This document shows, one piece after another, positions 32,716 through 44,360 of a stretch of DNA of 64,000 nucleotides; the first letter of the stretch is position 1, and each line of letters starts with the position of its first letter. The position numbers were made by a program, and so were the translations under genes. The stretch lies in the NCBI RefSeq assembly GCF_918797505.1, contig NC_092793.1, forward strand, positions 70,799,660 to 70,863,659, read 5' to 3'. The notes beneath the pieces were generated by a model. It was not told where the DNA came from. It did no database searches and worked only from the letters and a program-made list of their open reading frames with translations. This stretch comes from Bemisia tabaci (Eukaryota > Arthropoda > Insecta > Hemiptera > Aleyrodidae).

Positions 32716-32798
32716 AATTGGATGTATTTATGCCAAAAGGAACTATGTTCCACGCAAACCCTATGCACATAGTTCCTTTTAGCATAAATACGTTCAAT
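32716..32798. mobile_element. Minimal foldback with GTATTTATGCC arms
   Basis: AATTGGATGTATTTATGCC and AAAAGGAACTATGT pair with the inverse ACATAGTTCCTTTT, AGCATAAATACGTTCAATT across a loop of about 20 bp. The arm end matches the outer ends of the large foldback at 49912-52517, so it may be a minimal deletion derivative of that type. GC-rich palindromic DNA (GACCGCAATGCGGTC) follows at 32850-32880. Confidence 0.6.
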
Positions 32799-33131
32799 TA
32801 TAAGAGAAACGCGTGACGCATAACGCCTGAGGCGCGAAACGCTTTGGAGGGTTGGACCGCAATGCGGTCAGGGAGCGTACCCCCTCGTTTTTTTAAATTT
32901 GATACTGCAAGTTTATTCTAAGACAAACGTATCATTGCCGTCCCAGTATGGTCTGTCGTTATGCTTGCATCGACTTTTTGTCGCGCAGTTTTCTTTAATT
33001 ACGTCAATAACTGTAACAAGATTTGATATAGGGTTGTGTAATAATACCTGTTGTAACTGCAAACTTTACATAGTAGAAGGCATAAAATATCAAATGTCAT
33101 TGTTGTATACCAATTTGAGGTGTCATAACTG

Positions 33132-33302
33132 CATTGGCGGATCCAGCAAATAGGAAACATTGTTTTTCTTCATTTAAACCTATGGAAATTCATCAATTCT
33201 TGAGGGGGGGAGGGGGGGCACGTGCCCCGACAAGAATCGATTATTTAACATATGTTTAAATGGAGGGAATCCGGTGTTGCCAAATTGCTGGATCCGCCTT
33301 TG
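33132..33302. mobile_element. H2 family MITE (hAT-like), copy 4 (171 bp)
   Basis: The ends are CATTGGCGGATCCAGCAA and the inverse TTGCTGGATCCGCCTTTG. CATAACTG lies on both sides (33124-33131 and 33303-33310), a perfect 8-bp target duplication. The arms pair through CATTTAAACC. The centre is G-rich. It is the best copy of the family. Confidence 0.88.
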
Positions 33303-33310
33303 CATAACTG

Positions 33311-34746
33311 AGAAGCGGAAATTTAGAGCTTAGTAAGCGCCATCAGGTGCTACTATGATTGTCCATGGTCTCCATTACAACAAAATAACCTAAATGCTCG
33401 CGTTTTAAAAATTTTTGCGTATCCGAGATTGAATACCTCGAAAATAATATCCATTATGATTTAGCAGTTCATTCTAGTCCTACGAAGACGTACCGCAAAA
33501 ACACCCTTTTCAATAAACCTCAATTTGTTATGAAAAAGAATTTACAGAATTGTGGCAGCGGCGTGTCTTGCCCACAAATATTGTCCAATTTCTCGTCTTT
33601 TGACTGATTGCATTATGAGAAAGAGACACCCATTCATTCAACAAATTAAACTTGATCTTTAGGAGAAGAGGGGGGAGAGGGGCAGGTCCAGGTGCTATCG
33701 AAATTGGATCGTGAAACATGTGATGATCCGCCGAATGAATATTCACTGCTTGCGTATTCTAACCGGGCTTCTTCGCGGCCTAACAATTCAGGCCATAACT
33801 CGTGACCCTGTCCTGCCATATTCAAATGATGCGCAGTATTTAGGATAAAACTGGCCGGCCCAAATTTCAAAACTCAAAGTTAGAAACCAGTTTCTGACGA
33901 GAGGCCTCGGGCAATTTGTTTTTGTTTTTACTTTTCCAGCTGTATTTGCAAAACTTATTTTTAGCCTTGCTCATATTTACACTGTAAAAATCTCTCAACT
34001 TGATATCAAATCCTACAGAGAAAAAACAAACACTAGAATCATAAAGCGGCTGTATTTCCTCAACCATGGGCTGGTTTCGGATCCAGACCCTTCGAACGGG
34101 AGGAGGCAAGGAAGGTCCGGGGGGCTTCCCCGATTCCCCCAGGAAATTTTCCAGGAAGTATAAAGTATCTAATGTGCAGTTTGAGTCAATCTCTACATGA
34201 AAAACTGCCAAGTTCAAGCGCCTTTCCGTCTTTCATTTCTTTCCTTCCTTCCTGATTTCCATGTAAACACACAGAGGTGTAAATGCCCTTAGATCCTAAA
34301 GCACCGCTTTAATATAAACTTATCTTACTACTAATACTTCCTATCTTTCTATATTTCTTCCTCCTTCTCTTCCTTCGTTTTTCTGTGCTAAGGGGGGGGG
34401 GGGGCGTGCGCCTAAATTGAACTTAGTCGTCTCTCTACAGTCTTAGTCGTCACTCTTTTGGATCCGTATATACACAGCATACAGTGAGACACATTAAATT
34501 GAATTCGAAGTCCTTTAAGTGAAAAATCTTCATGTTTTTCGTGAATGAAAACACTATATATAAGTCGATAGAAACTCTTTCAGATCAAAATCTATTATTT
34601 ACCTAAGCTATAAGCAATGATGACAATAATCTGAAAATTTCTCTCTTAGTTGTACACAAAAATTAAGGAAATTCCAAGAAATCCGAAAAAAGTATACGTC
34701 CACACCTTCCTAGGAGCGGTAACGTCCACGATGTGTCTTGTCCTAC
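33311..34746. other. Unassigned stretch
   Basis: About 1.4 kb with minus-strand frames of up to 116 codons that show no family features. A 13-G run lies at 34392-34404. Confidence 0.4.
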
Positions 34747-34930
34747 ATTGGCGTTGAAGTCTTCCAATGTTTTTCCAACCCGTAATAACTATTCATTAGA
34801 CAATTTAGAATGATTCCTTATCCTGACAAAATATAATAACTTCCTGTAGCCTTCTTGCAAATTCCAATCTTGTCATATTTTCCTGTATTGGCGTTAAAGT
34901 CTCTCGGCGTTTTTCCTACTTTTGATTCTT
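34747..34930. repeat. Tandem duplication, 140-bp period
   Basis: ATTGGCGTTGAAGTCT at 34747 and ATTGGCGTTAAAGTCT at 34887 start similar segments (TCC before, CGTTTTTCC or TGTTTTTCC after). About one and a third diverged units. Confidence 0.5.
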
Positions 34931-35519
34931 GAGTGAGAGAATAAAGAAAACATGTTTATATTTTGAAATTAATAACTCACTTGAGTGAATCGTTTTCACC
35001 GTGAAATACGAAAAAAATGGTTTTTTACGAAAATAGTGATGCCGATGGAAAATGAAGTATATTGAATTGGAAAAATAATTGATCTATCTTTCGTTTGTGA
35101 GCTGAGGAAATTATCTATAATTGGTTTGAGTTTAATAAGTTGAACTTCATCCTAGAAGAAGAATTGTATAGCCGCAGATCGAGGATTTAAAGGGGGGAGG
35201 AAGGGGGCACGTGAGTTTAACATCTCGCGAGCGGTTCGACCAGCGGAGAGTGCAGTGGCTGTTGCCACTGATTCCACTAGAACGGACTTGATAAAGGCAA
35301 TGTGAGGTGGTATTTACTTAGTCAATTTAACTATACGGGTCAGAAGTTCAGCCTCCTTGCAATCACGCATTGCTACCTTCGCAACGGTTTCGCACTCGAG
35401 TGATGACAAATCGACCCCCTACTCCACGTTGTTCTCTCCTCTGCCGGCTTTTTAGCCTTATCACAGACTCTTGCCAGGCTCTTGTTCAACGTGCAGGAGT
35501 TACCGAAAAAAAAGAATCT
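34931..35519. other. Unassigned stretch
   Basis: No gene or repeat pair was recognised. Confidence 0.4.
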
Positions 35520-35745
35520 TAAATTTGCCGCCAAGAAGTATTTCTTCTTAAATCAATAATTTTTCTGGTTAGTATAAGCTACTTTTTTGCTTAACCCGAA
35601 CATTATTTTTCTTGTATAAAGAAAAAGTCAGCTTAAGCTGCAAAAAAACAAGATAAAAAACGTAAAGCAAGATCAAAAAAATTCTTGGCGGCAAATTCAG
35701 GAATCGTCATGCTTGATCCAAGCTACTTTTTTTTTCAGTGTATAT
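35520..35745. mobile_element. Foldback element with TTTGCCGCCAAGAA arms
   Basis: AAATTTGCCGCCAAGAA (about 35521) and TTCTTGGCGGCAAATT (about 35683) are a near-perfect inverted pair. Inner words AGCTTAAGCTG and GATC-type pairs fold further. The right side runs on to TTTTTTTTTCAGTG (35730-35743), a T-type end. The left counterpart (ACCGAAAAAAAAG) is diverged. Confidence 0.55.
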
Positions 35746-35929
35746 CGATGGTACAACTCAAAAGTCTGTACTTCAATTTTTAACAGTTTTGAGTGAACTG
35801 CATTAATAATCTGTAGGAGACGTCTTTTGTCTATCATCAAAATATTTTATTCGGAGAAAATCATGAGTATCCATACTATCTATACTGTAAGTTCTCAAGC
35901 CTCCTAAATTTTCATTACTGGTAACACTT

Positions 35930-36215
35930 AGTTCTGGCGATCTACCGGGCCGACTTTCATGATTTTTGCGGCTATCGACAGGCAATTGTCTCTAGATGAG
36001 CCCGCTTTATTCAGATTTTGGAAATATGGCCCAGGTTTTTTTTTTTACATTACGTGGTAAAGTTGCGAATTATCCCGTGTAAACAATGTAAGTTTATATT
36101 TTTTGCCGCAGTTTGAGCTTTCTACTCCGATGTCCATGATTTTTGCAGCTATTGACAGGTGATAATCCCTAGATGAGCCCGCTACGCTGTAATCAGATTT
36201 TGAAAATAGGACGCA
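35930..36215. repeat. Tandem duplication, about 177-bp period
   Basis: CATGATTTTTGCGGCTATCG, CTAGATGAGCCCGCT and CAGATTTTGGAAATA at about 35958-36025 recur as CATGATTTTTGCAGCTATTG, CTAGATGAGCCCGCT and CAGATTTTGAAAATA at about 36135-36210. About 85-90 percent identical by eye in the core. Confidence 0.7.
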
Positions 36216-36735
36216 GGTTTTTATAGATAAGAGTAGACCATGAAGCATATAGGGGGAAGAAAATTTCATTTCAAAATTCTAATTTAGCGGAAAATTGAAC
36301 TAAATGGGATGTCTAGAATCTTTGTCTGGATAGGTTAAAATAAGTGAACGGAATGTATACTTCGTTGCTACAGACTATCCAAAAGCGACGAAACGCTTCG
36401 TTCCGTTCGTTTAGTTTTGTTCCCGTTTTGGCGCGAAGTTTGAAATTAATGCCGATATTTTTATTCGATTCTCATTGGTCCAACCTTTCCCAGCCGGAGA
36501 GAGATTGGATAGATGAGAGTCGAGTTAGACAATCTTTTCATTTTTTTTGGTCGTTCTTTTCTCGAAGCGGGCCTAAGAGATCTCGAAGTGCCCTCTGGGG
36601 GCTGGGCCGCGTAGCGGCCAGGGGGTACGCCCCCTGGTATTCTTATGATTATGAGGGAATTCATAAATAGAATCAAGGCGTCATAATGCCTAGTTTTTCA
36701 TTAAAAAGGTAAATCAATCAAAGGCGAGGTTGAAT
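36216..36735. other. Unassigned stretch with GC-rich hairpin
   Basis: GGGCCGCGTAGCGGCC (36602-36617) is followed by AGGGGGTACGCCCCCTGG, two adjoining palindromes like the one at 32850-32880. They may be the end of an unidentified element. The 108-codon frame that ends here is unsupported. Confidence 0.4.
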
Positions 36736-37292
36736 GGGTCCCAACACCAAATTCCCACGTCCAACATCAACGAACATATCATCCTTCAAGAGACATGGCT
36801 ATGACATGATTCATGATTCACCGCGGTGCGGTTACCAATGTTATTTCCACCGTCTTCTCTTCATGTTTTAAGAGGACCAATTAGGGCATAAATATATATC
36901 ACTAATGAAAAAATTAAACAATAAGAAGTGGCCCGAACTGTATGTAACAAGGTGGAGAAATGGTGTGGACCCAGCACCATTTCTCCACCTTGGTATGTAT
37001 CACTAATTTATTAGTCAAAGGTGAAAGAAACCTATAGAATGACGCTATCGTGGCTGAAGCTCATCCCACTTTTTTCGAACGCCGGGGCTGAAACGGGACT
37101 TAACCGTAAGTAGAAAAGCAAACAAAATCCATCAATTTTTATCCCCCCCCCCCCTCGACTTTTTGACCCCACATGCCGCTTATGAAGAAACCATGGTATG
37201 TACTACCGCGGTGCATGACGTCATACATCTCGTTATTCGAAGGATGACGGATCCGTTGATACTGGACGTATAAAATTGGCGTTTGGGCGTAT
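36736..37292. mobile_element. Foldback element with about 100-bp diverged arms
   Basis: The left arm reads GGGTCCCAACACCAAATTCC, ACGTCCAACATCAACG, ATCATCCTTC and CACCGCGGT. The right arm (37195-37292) is the inverse: ACCGCGGTG, GAAGGATGACGG, CGTTGATACTGGACGT and GGCGTTTGGGCGT. About 75-80 percent identity. The centre holds a separate perfect hairpin at 36948-36992 and a 12-C run at 37143. No target duplication found. Confidence 0.6.
36948..36992. repeat. Perfect 18-bp hairpin
   Basis: CAAGGTGGAGAAATGGTG and its exact inverse, separated by TGGACCCAG. It lies within the larger foldback element. Confidence 0.85.
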
Positions 37293-37384
37293 GTTAATAA
37301 TTATTCCTAATTTATTACCTTAATCCAGCAAAACGCGATTCTGTATCCAGCGCAAGTGTTCCATTCTAATAAACCGATTTCTCA

Positions 37385-37611
37385 CACTGGAAAAAAAAAC
37401 ACATTGGATCTAGAGTCCAGATTCTTAAAAACATCGACAAGAACTAGTACTCTTGATCCAATCAGAATCTAGCTTAAATCAAGAACCAAGCCTCTTAATT
37501 TAAGCGGATTTTGTTTTGATTCAAGCAAAAATCCGATTGAATCAAGAGTATTTTTTCTTGTCAATGTTTTCAAGAGTCTGGACTCTAGATCCAATGTGTT
37601 TTTTCCCAGTG
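37385..37611. mobile_element. T3 family foldback MITE, copy 2 (227 bp)
   Basis: The ends are CACTGGAAAAAAAAACAC and GTGTTTTTTCCCAGTG, with ATCTAGAGTCCAGATTC and its inverse next. Highly similar to 15097-15324 throughout, including ATCCGATTGAATCAAGAG. Confidence 0.8.
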
Positions 37612-38929
37612 CATAAATTCGTCCATTTGGTATTGAAATGTTTCCTTTTTGTTTTTCTCTCTGCACTGCAAGGTTTTGACGAAACGAGCATGTTGAGGAA
37701 AAGTTTCGTCGTGACAAAATGTACATTTGTTGGAATTCAAAGGATCAAGAGGAGAAGAAAGGCTCAAAACGGGGCCGTAAGAAGGATGGTCGGAGACGGT
37801 GCGTTGAGCAAGAACAAGTTGTGAATGATGCAAGAAGGTAACAAACGCCGCGCCGGGCCGGGCCGGGCCAGGACGGGTGCCGGGTGTAGTGTGGCACACC
37901 GGTGCACGGCACCGACCATCGGCATCGAACAAGCCCCTCTGCAACACTGCCTGCCTCCGCCGCATGCAAAACTCCGATTTTATATCCTAATCGGGCTTTG
38001 TCGTTTAAATAAAGGCCTAGGAGGCTAAAACTCTTAATGATTTTCCATCGCTGATTACCTCCATTTAAATGAACGTAAAAAATCTGTAGCAAGTCATTTT
38101 CCCTAAAAAATTGTTTCCTACTACAAGTTTTCCCAATAAAAATCCCCGTATTTCTTTTTGTCCCACTGTAATTATCCTGCGAGTAGGGTGTGCCATTAAA
38201 TTTTTTCCCACGGCCATTTGTCCTAATTTCAATTTTAAAAAGTAACTTACCTCACAAGTTCAATGTATAGGTTGAAATAATGGGGTTGTCCTCTAGAAAC
38301 TAATATAAGCTGTGAGGCTCGGTCGAGAACTTTTCTCTCTGCTCTACTCATGCTCAAGTTTCAATCCCAGGAATGATCTATTTTCTGTTTTTTTGTTTTT
38401 TTTTTTTTTATTTTTATTATTTTTTTTTTTAACTGAAATACTATTAGGAAGTATGAGCCTTGGATTGAGGACTACTTTTTGCCTTATGTTCGTGTATTTT
38501 ATCGCGTTAAGCATATGAAGACATCCACAGAATAATAGACCGAGTTTCACTGATCAATCAACCCACTTTCCATAAAATTTCAGGAGTTTATACTTTAACA
38601 ATCAGAGCTTAGCCCAAATGCTGGATTTAGACCTCAGTCTTAAACTCCTTTTCAATTCGACTCATTGGTCAGCATTGCTAAAATCAACCTTATTACGTAG
38701 CACTTTGCCTGATTTTCACTCCTATTTTATTTTTTTGCCAAAAAACTGACCAATCTAATGATTTGAACGTTTGTGGAAATATCTTTAAAAACATAAAGAA
38801 TGTATACAGATCATTTTAATGCATAAACTTGCTTTTGTTAAGGGTGAAAACGCCTCAGATAGGAAATAAGGAACCGTGCGGAACGCGTTTAAGTTGATTC
38901 TGATCGAATCCATTAATATCTTCCAACTT
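37612..38929. other. Unassigned stretch
   Basis: A GC-rich patch at 37840-37930 contains CCGGGCC repeats. A T-rich tract lies at 38390-38435. Frames of up to 126 codons cross the GC-rich patch on both strands and share no family features. Confidence 0.35.
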
Positions 38930-39065
38930 CATTTTGCAGTGCGGTAAACTCCTATTTTTCTGACCCATCCACAAAAGCTCGCACCCACCTTTTGAAACTA
39001 ATGGCACTTGTGTTATTTCCAAAATGAGTCAGAACTAGTAGTTCCATGTTACAAAATACGGTCCG
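38930..39065. repeat. Decayed relative of the 30156 foldback
   Basis: TCATTTTGCAGTGCGG, GAAACTAATGGCAC and AGTAGTTCC then ACAAAATACGGTCC follow the order of 30156-30300 read in reverse. No intact ends. Confidence 0.4.
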
Positions 39066-39552
39066 AATTACAATGCACCCTCTCCAGCAGTTTCAAATGA
39101 TAGATCTCAGTATGGCGCCATCGCTCCGACCTTCAGAACTTTCATCAAACAGCTTTTAAGAGGAACGGCATTTGAATGACGCTGACTACGGACAACTTAG
39201 GATGTTCTGCTACGAACTCGCTCTACTGCCCGTGCGAAGTGCCAATACGCTAAAGTTGAAGGCGTGAATTTAACAAAAGATAGAGATTGGATTACGCACA
39301 TTTGACAGGAATGAATGATCCTTTCGTCCGAGTGATAAATTGATATTCAATTAATATTGGAGGTAGCACTCGATCGTGGTCGTAGGGATATCAGCGGCTC
39401 GATTATTGACTCTATATCGAATGCGACCTCGATCGATAGAAATTTTTGCTGAGATACGGATTTATCGTTTCAACAATCGACCCGCAACATCGAAGAGCAG
39501 ACTATCCGGACTGGCAGGAGACGCGTAAATCCAATGAAAACCATACGGAGAT

Positions 39553-39714
39553 CAGTGGCGTGACGTGAGTTTCGATGTATTGATTGTAATGCCATTTAAA
39601 CCTATGGTAAATAATCGATTATTAAGATGTTCGCTGCGAACACCCTGTCTATCGATCCTTTTCCATAGGTTTAAATGGCATACCAATCGATATATCGCAA
39701 TTCACGCCACGCTG
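39553..39714. mobile_element. H1 family MITE (hAT-like), copy 4 (162 bp)
   Basis: The ends are CAGTGGCGTGACGTG and the inverse CACGCCACGCTG, with a 3-bp deletion in the right arm. The core has CCATTTAAACCTATGG and TGTTCGCTGCGAACA. No 8-bp duplication is readable, so the flanks have changed since insertion. Confidence 0.75.
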
Positions 39715-39895
39715 ATTTCATTTTACATCTTAGTTTAACAAAATATTAACATCCTGACCGAGAAACATAACCTCAAATGTGATTTCTGGCGCTTTCAAGA
39801 CTGAAGATTTTTTCCACCCTATTTTGACATGTATAAAAATAATAACAAAAGTGTCTCTCTGTCGAGATCAGACTATTCTCATTTATTTTTAGGCG

Positions 39896-41166
39896 GTAAA
39901 TCCGAATATGACCTCCGTTTTGGTCCATCACCCTTAAATTTTCCGGAAAAAGCCGATTTTACCCGGAAAAAATGGACATTTTTGGTGTTTTTGCGACTGT
40001 TGACCTCTGCAACATGTAGGTAAAATTTTTTCCAGGTACTAAATAGTACTAGTTCGATGTATTTTGATCTACTGAGTCTGAAAATGACCTTTGTCTTTTC
40101 TTATCACCTCTCTTTTTTCCGAAAAAGCGACTTTTTCCCGGGAAAATGAGCAATTTTGACGTATTTTTGTCATAATTGCAATTCATGTTGATAAATTATA
40201 CCGGACCCGTGGTAAAGCGATTCTGTCATGTATATTAAGCTGCTAAATCCGAATATGACATAGGTTTTGGTTTATCACCCTCCAGTTCTCCGATAATGCC
40301 GATTTTTCCGTGCCTTTTGAGTAAAACCTTTCCCGGACTCTTGTGTTAAAAATACGGTTTAAAATTGATTTCGATGTTTGATATATCGATTCTTATGTAT
40401 TTTGACTTGCTAAACCCAAATATGACCTTAGATTTTTCCTATCACCCCTCATTATCCCGGAAAATTCAATTTTCCTCGGAGAACGAGCTTTTTCGGTATT
40501 TTGGCGCCAATTTTCCTATTCTATGGAGTTGTAGCGATTTTCCAAGTTCCTCTTTAGGTCTTCTCTGACGTCTTAAGAAACATTCAACCGGAGTTCGACC
40601 TCAAATTGCCTCTTACAACCCCCAGTTTTTCTCAGAAAACGGAAAATCGTCGCAAAAATACCAAAAAAGCTCGTTCTCCGAGGAAAATTGAGTTTTCCGG
40701 GATAATGAGGGGTGATAAGAAAAATCTAAGGTCATATTCGGGCTTAGCGAGTCAAAATACATAAGAATCGATATATCAAACATCGAAATCAATTTTAAAC
40801 CGTATTTTTAACACACTTAGAGTCCGGGAAAGGTTTTACCCAAAAAGCGCGGAAAAATCGGCATTATCGGAGAACTGGAGGGTGATTAATCAAAACCTAT
40901 GTCACATTCGGATTTAGCAGCTTTATATACATGATAGAATCTCTTTATCACGGGTCTAGTATATTTTATCAACATGAATTGCAATTATGACAAAAATACG
41001 TCAAAATTGCTCATTTTCCCGGGAAAAAGTTGCTTTTTCGGAAAAGTGAGAGGTGATAAGAAAAAACAAAGGTCATTTTCGGACTCAGTAGATCAAAGTA
41101 CATCAGAATACTTTTATTTTGTACCTAGAAAAAATTTAACAGTCGCAAAAACGCCAAAAATGCATG
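39896..41166. repeat. Giant hairpin built from about 170-bp repeat units
   Basis: The arms are 39973-40514 and about 40646-41166, roughly 95 percent identical in the inner part and lower near the outer end, with a loop of about 130 bp. Each arm consists of diverged units that begin like TAAATCCGAATATGACCT and continue TTATCACCC and TTTTCCGGAAAA. In the left arm the units start near 39900, 40077, 40248 and 40415 (periods 177, 171, 167). The first unit begins outside the paired region. No terminal transposon motif or target duplication was seen and no frame is credible. Confidence 0.8.
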
Positions 41167-44100
41167 GAATATTCCACATTTTGATGCACGGAGGTGCACT
41201 CCGAAAAAATTGATTTCGACCGTTAGTTGCAAAAAGGCGCAATTTAAATTGGCATCATTTTAAAGTCAAGGATATGTTGAACAAGATTTTTCAATCCGCA
41301 AAGCATTAACTAGAATTAAAAAAAAGTTAGAGCTTCCTAAAAATTATGAATTTCACTGATTTCTAGCATTTTTTGGCGTATGTTTGGAGCGTTCAAAAGC
41401 ATACAAATTTCGGTTCAAAATTAATGAAACGGGGTGAAAAGGAAGTCACTTGCCATCAGGTGGATCCATGTTGCCCAAAAATTTACATAGATGAGGCGTA
41501 ACTCGGTAAAATAAACACCCTGTAACGCACCACCGAATGCGGCTCACAATCAGCTAATGAAGACCTACCGCGCGCTCTGTTGTTAGGGTCCGTCACAATC
41601 TTATAAATCATTATTAGTCGATGAAAACTTAGGTGACGATCCATGAGAGTATGTATGATAAAACTGTAGTGCCAAACTTTAATTTTTTCCACCCTCAAAA
41701 TTTGACTAAAGTTCCGTTAAATAGGGTCTGTGGACCATACGCCACTGACGGAGATGCTCGGTTTTTGCTTGAAATGCTGTCGAGTGCGTGGTTGGCTGAC
41801 GCACGTCTCGGAGACTGTGTCAGTGTCTCGGTGTCTCAAATCGGTGGTGCAATATCTTGATTCCGAGTATTTTAAGCTTCTCAAACATGGAATGTTGTTT
41901 CCCGATTCGACCATCGATCGCAATTTAGTGGCGCTCCTGTGTATACCTCGAATGGGTTGCTGTCTGATGCAGACTTCCATTTCTAATTATCATTCTCATC
42001 ATTATCGCTCGTTACTTAATGAGGCGATGGGGTCACAATACATTTTTGAGGGTGTGTCTATCGAACGGCTCCGGTATATGCCGCGGAGAAAAAATAATCC
42101 AAGATGCGTAAGTCTCTTCAAAACCATTTTTCTGCAATCAAACGATTTTTCCTCAGTTTTGGACTCGGGTGCTTTCGAACTGAGCTATACATTTGTATGT
42201 AACATGAAAGTAAAAGCTTTTACAATGAATATTTTCTGTCAGACATAAATGCGACACAAGAGATCGCCTTTCAAGCATTTGTACAGTTCGAAAGTCTTTG
42301 TAAGGCCCATTTACCCTTCACGGGAATCGAATGGTATTGAGCGAGTGCATGCGACCACAACTTTATAGAGGAGAGAAGCGGCCCCCCAGAAGCCCTCAGA
42401 TAAAACAATATGTTTTCAATGTTTTTTTTACCAAATACCTCCGAGTGTGATCCCGCGATTAATTTTTAGTACAACTGGTTGATTTCTTCAGGCTAAATTA
42501 TACAGATAATTTGCAGGAAGAGCCCAGTAGTTGATTTTAAACATTGTCACGGATCTTTTTAGCCGCAAATCACGAATGTAAAAGTATGGCTCGCTGTTTG
42601 AAGTCATCATAACCACAGTAATTACTACACAATGTCATCAAGAAAATGATTGCAAGCAATCACAGCTGAAAACTAAGTGACGAATTCGTGTGATTTTTCT
42701 CGGCTATGACAATTCATTTTGGTAGTACAGAAACGCGCACCGATAGATTAACATCTCCGATATGAGATCGTGGAGTGACAAGCATAAGCACTAAATATTC
42801 CCCAGTGATTAGTTTACAATTATCATCATTTTTTTAAAGTGGTAGGAAGTTCACTGTGACTATTATTTTTTTCATTATTTTACAATGCAAGAGTCAAATC
42901 CCATAAGCGTTCTCGTGATTTTACTCCTGATATATTTATCATAAAAGTAATTTTAATTACAAATTTTATTCAGAGCAGTGATAGGAACGACGGTGAAATT
43001 GTAGAATATTGATATAACTGTACACAGTGACCTTGCTTTATATGTTTTGTAGGCAAAATGTGAGCAGAGCGGACGATAAAAGCGTAAGTTTTTATACCGG
43101 CTACAAAATACATGTATTATCGCTTTTTAGATTATTCTGTGGGAATGGAGCATTCTTGATTTGAATTTTCTACCCTAAAAATACTCTATGAACACGGTCG
43201 ATCATAATCGACCCATCTCTATGGTCTCTCTGTTTAAAATTGTCTAAATTGATCAACCCTGAGTAATTGCCCTCGACAATATTTCTAGTGTATTGTGGAA
43301 ACCGTTGCCGAAATCTGGAGATATTAACGATAGCATGGTAGACAAACCTTAAGTACGTAGGTACGAACCTAATTAAAAGTTTACAAAACTTGCGATATAT
43401 TTTCACTTCTATTTTGTATTTTGTGTAGTTGCAATTCCTTTCCAGGGCCCATTTCAAAATATACACTCGTATTGCTGGGTTTTACTCGATGATCACAGAA
43501 ATTGTCCTCTCCCTTCTTTTTCTGGCAGAGGATCTCCTTGAAACAGCATTAATCACTATTTACACCATGCGGGGCCTCCAAAGGAAAGGAGCTGTTAAAG
43601 GGACGATCATAAATACGACCCTAGGAATACGGCCGTCTATCCGCGCATCAGCATAGGACGGCGCTCAGAGGCGCGAGGAGTACCAGCACCGCCTATGCGA
43701 GCCGCAAAATGATGATTTGATGGTTGAAGGGTGAAGGCCTCAGGTCGGCCTATAAGAAATAGGCAGAACAGGAGTGGGGGCTGGGGTCAGTGTGACCCGA
43801 TCGGAGTCGTCCGGCATCGGTCAGACTGGTCAAAGTGACCAAAGGGGCGACTCGGTCTCGGCATAGAAACCTCGAACCATCAAATAGAGCGTTAATCCAG
43901 TGAACTAGAAAAAGACACCCATTTAGGTAGCCCTTCGGTTGAAATCGATGAACCCACCTAGATATATCGCAACCGAGTTTACATAATCTGTACCCGGTTC
44001 AGATCTGGTATTGGCCGAGCCTCACCGCACACCGAGGCGAGTAAATCGAGGAGGTCGGATATGATATGAACACTGAAAAAGCTTTAGTCTTTGTTAATAC

Positions 44101-44360
44101 AAACTATAGGGATTTCAAAATGGTCCCATTGGCTTTTCCATTATATTTTCTTCAAGTAGCACCCCTCGAAATTTATTATGAGATGAAATAAACAGTAAAA
44201 TCTTCCGGTTGGTCAAAATTTCTAACCTCTACCAAAGACTCATTCCACTGTGCGCTGTGCCGTACAACGCATGCAGCACACGTCGCGACGTCGCTCTTTA
44301 CCACCGCCGATCTGCCGTACTCTGTGGAAACGGCGTAACTGCACTTGTTTTTTATAGGAG
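41167..44360. other. Longest unassigned stretch
   Basis: About 3.2 kb in which I see no repeat pair. A 172-codon plus-strand frame (41730-42248) is among the longest in the window, but shows no domain, transmembrane pattern or family motif and has a competing frame on the other strand. The part at 43650-44050 is CpG-richer. If unannotated single-copy sequence exists in this window, this is the likeliest place for it. Confidence 0.35.

Noticed and set aside
41730..42248. The 172-codon plus-strand frame as a gene
   Set aside because: No domain or motif, an overlapping antisense frame, and no splice or promoter support. Kept only as an unassigned stretch.
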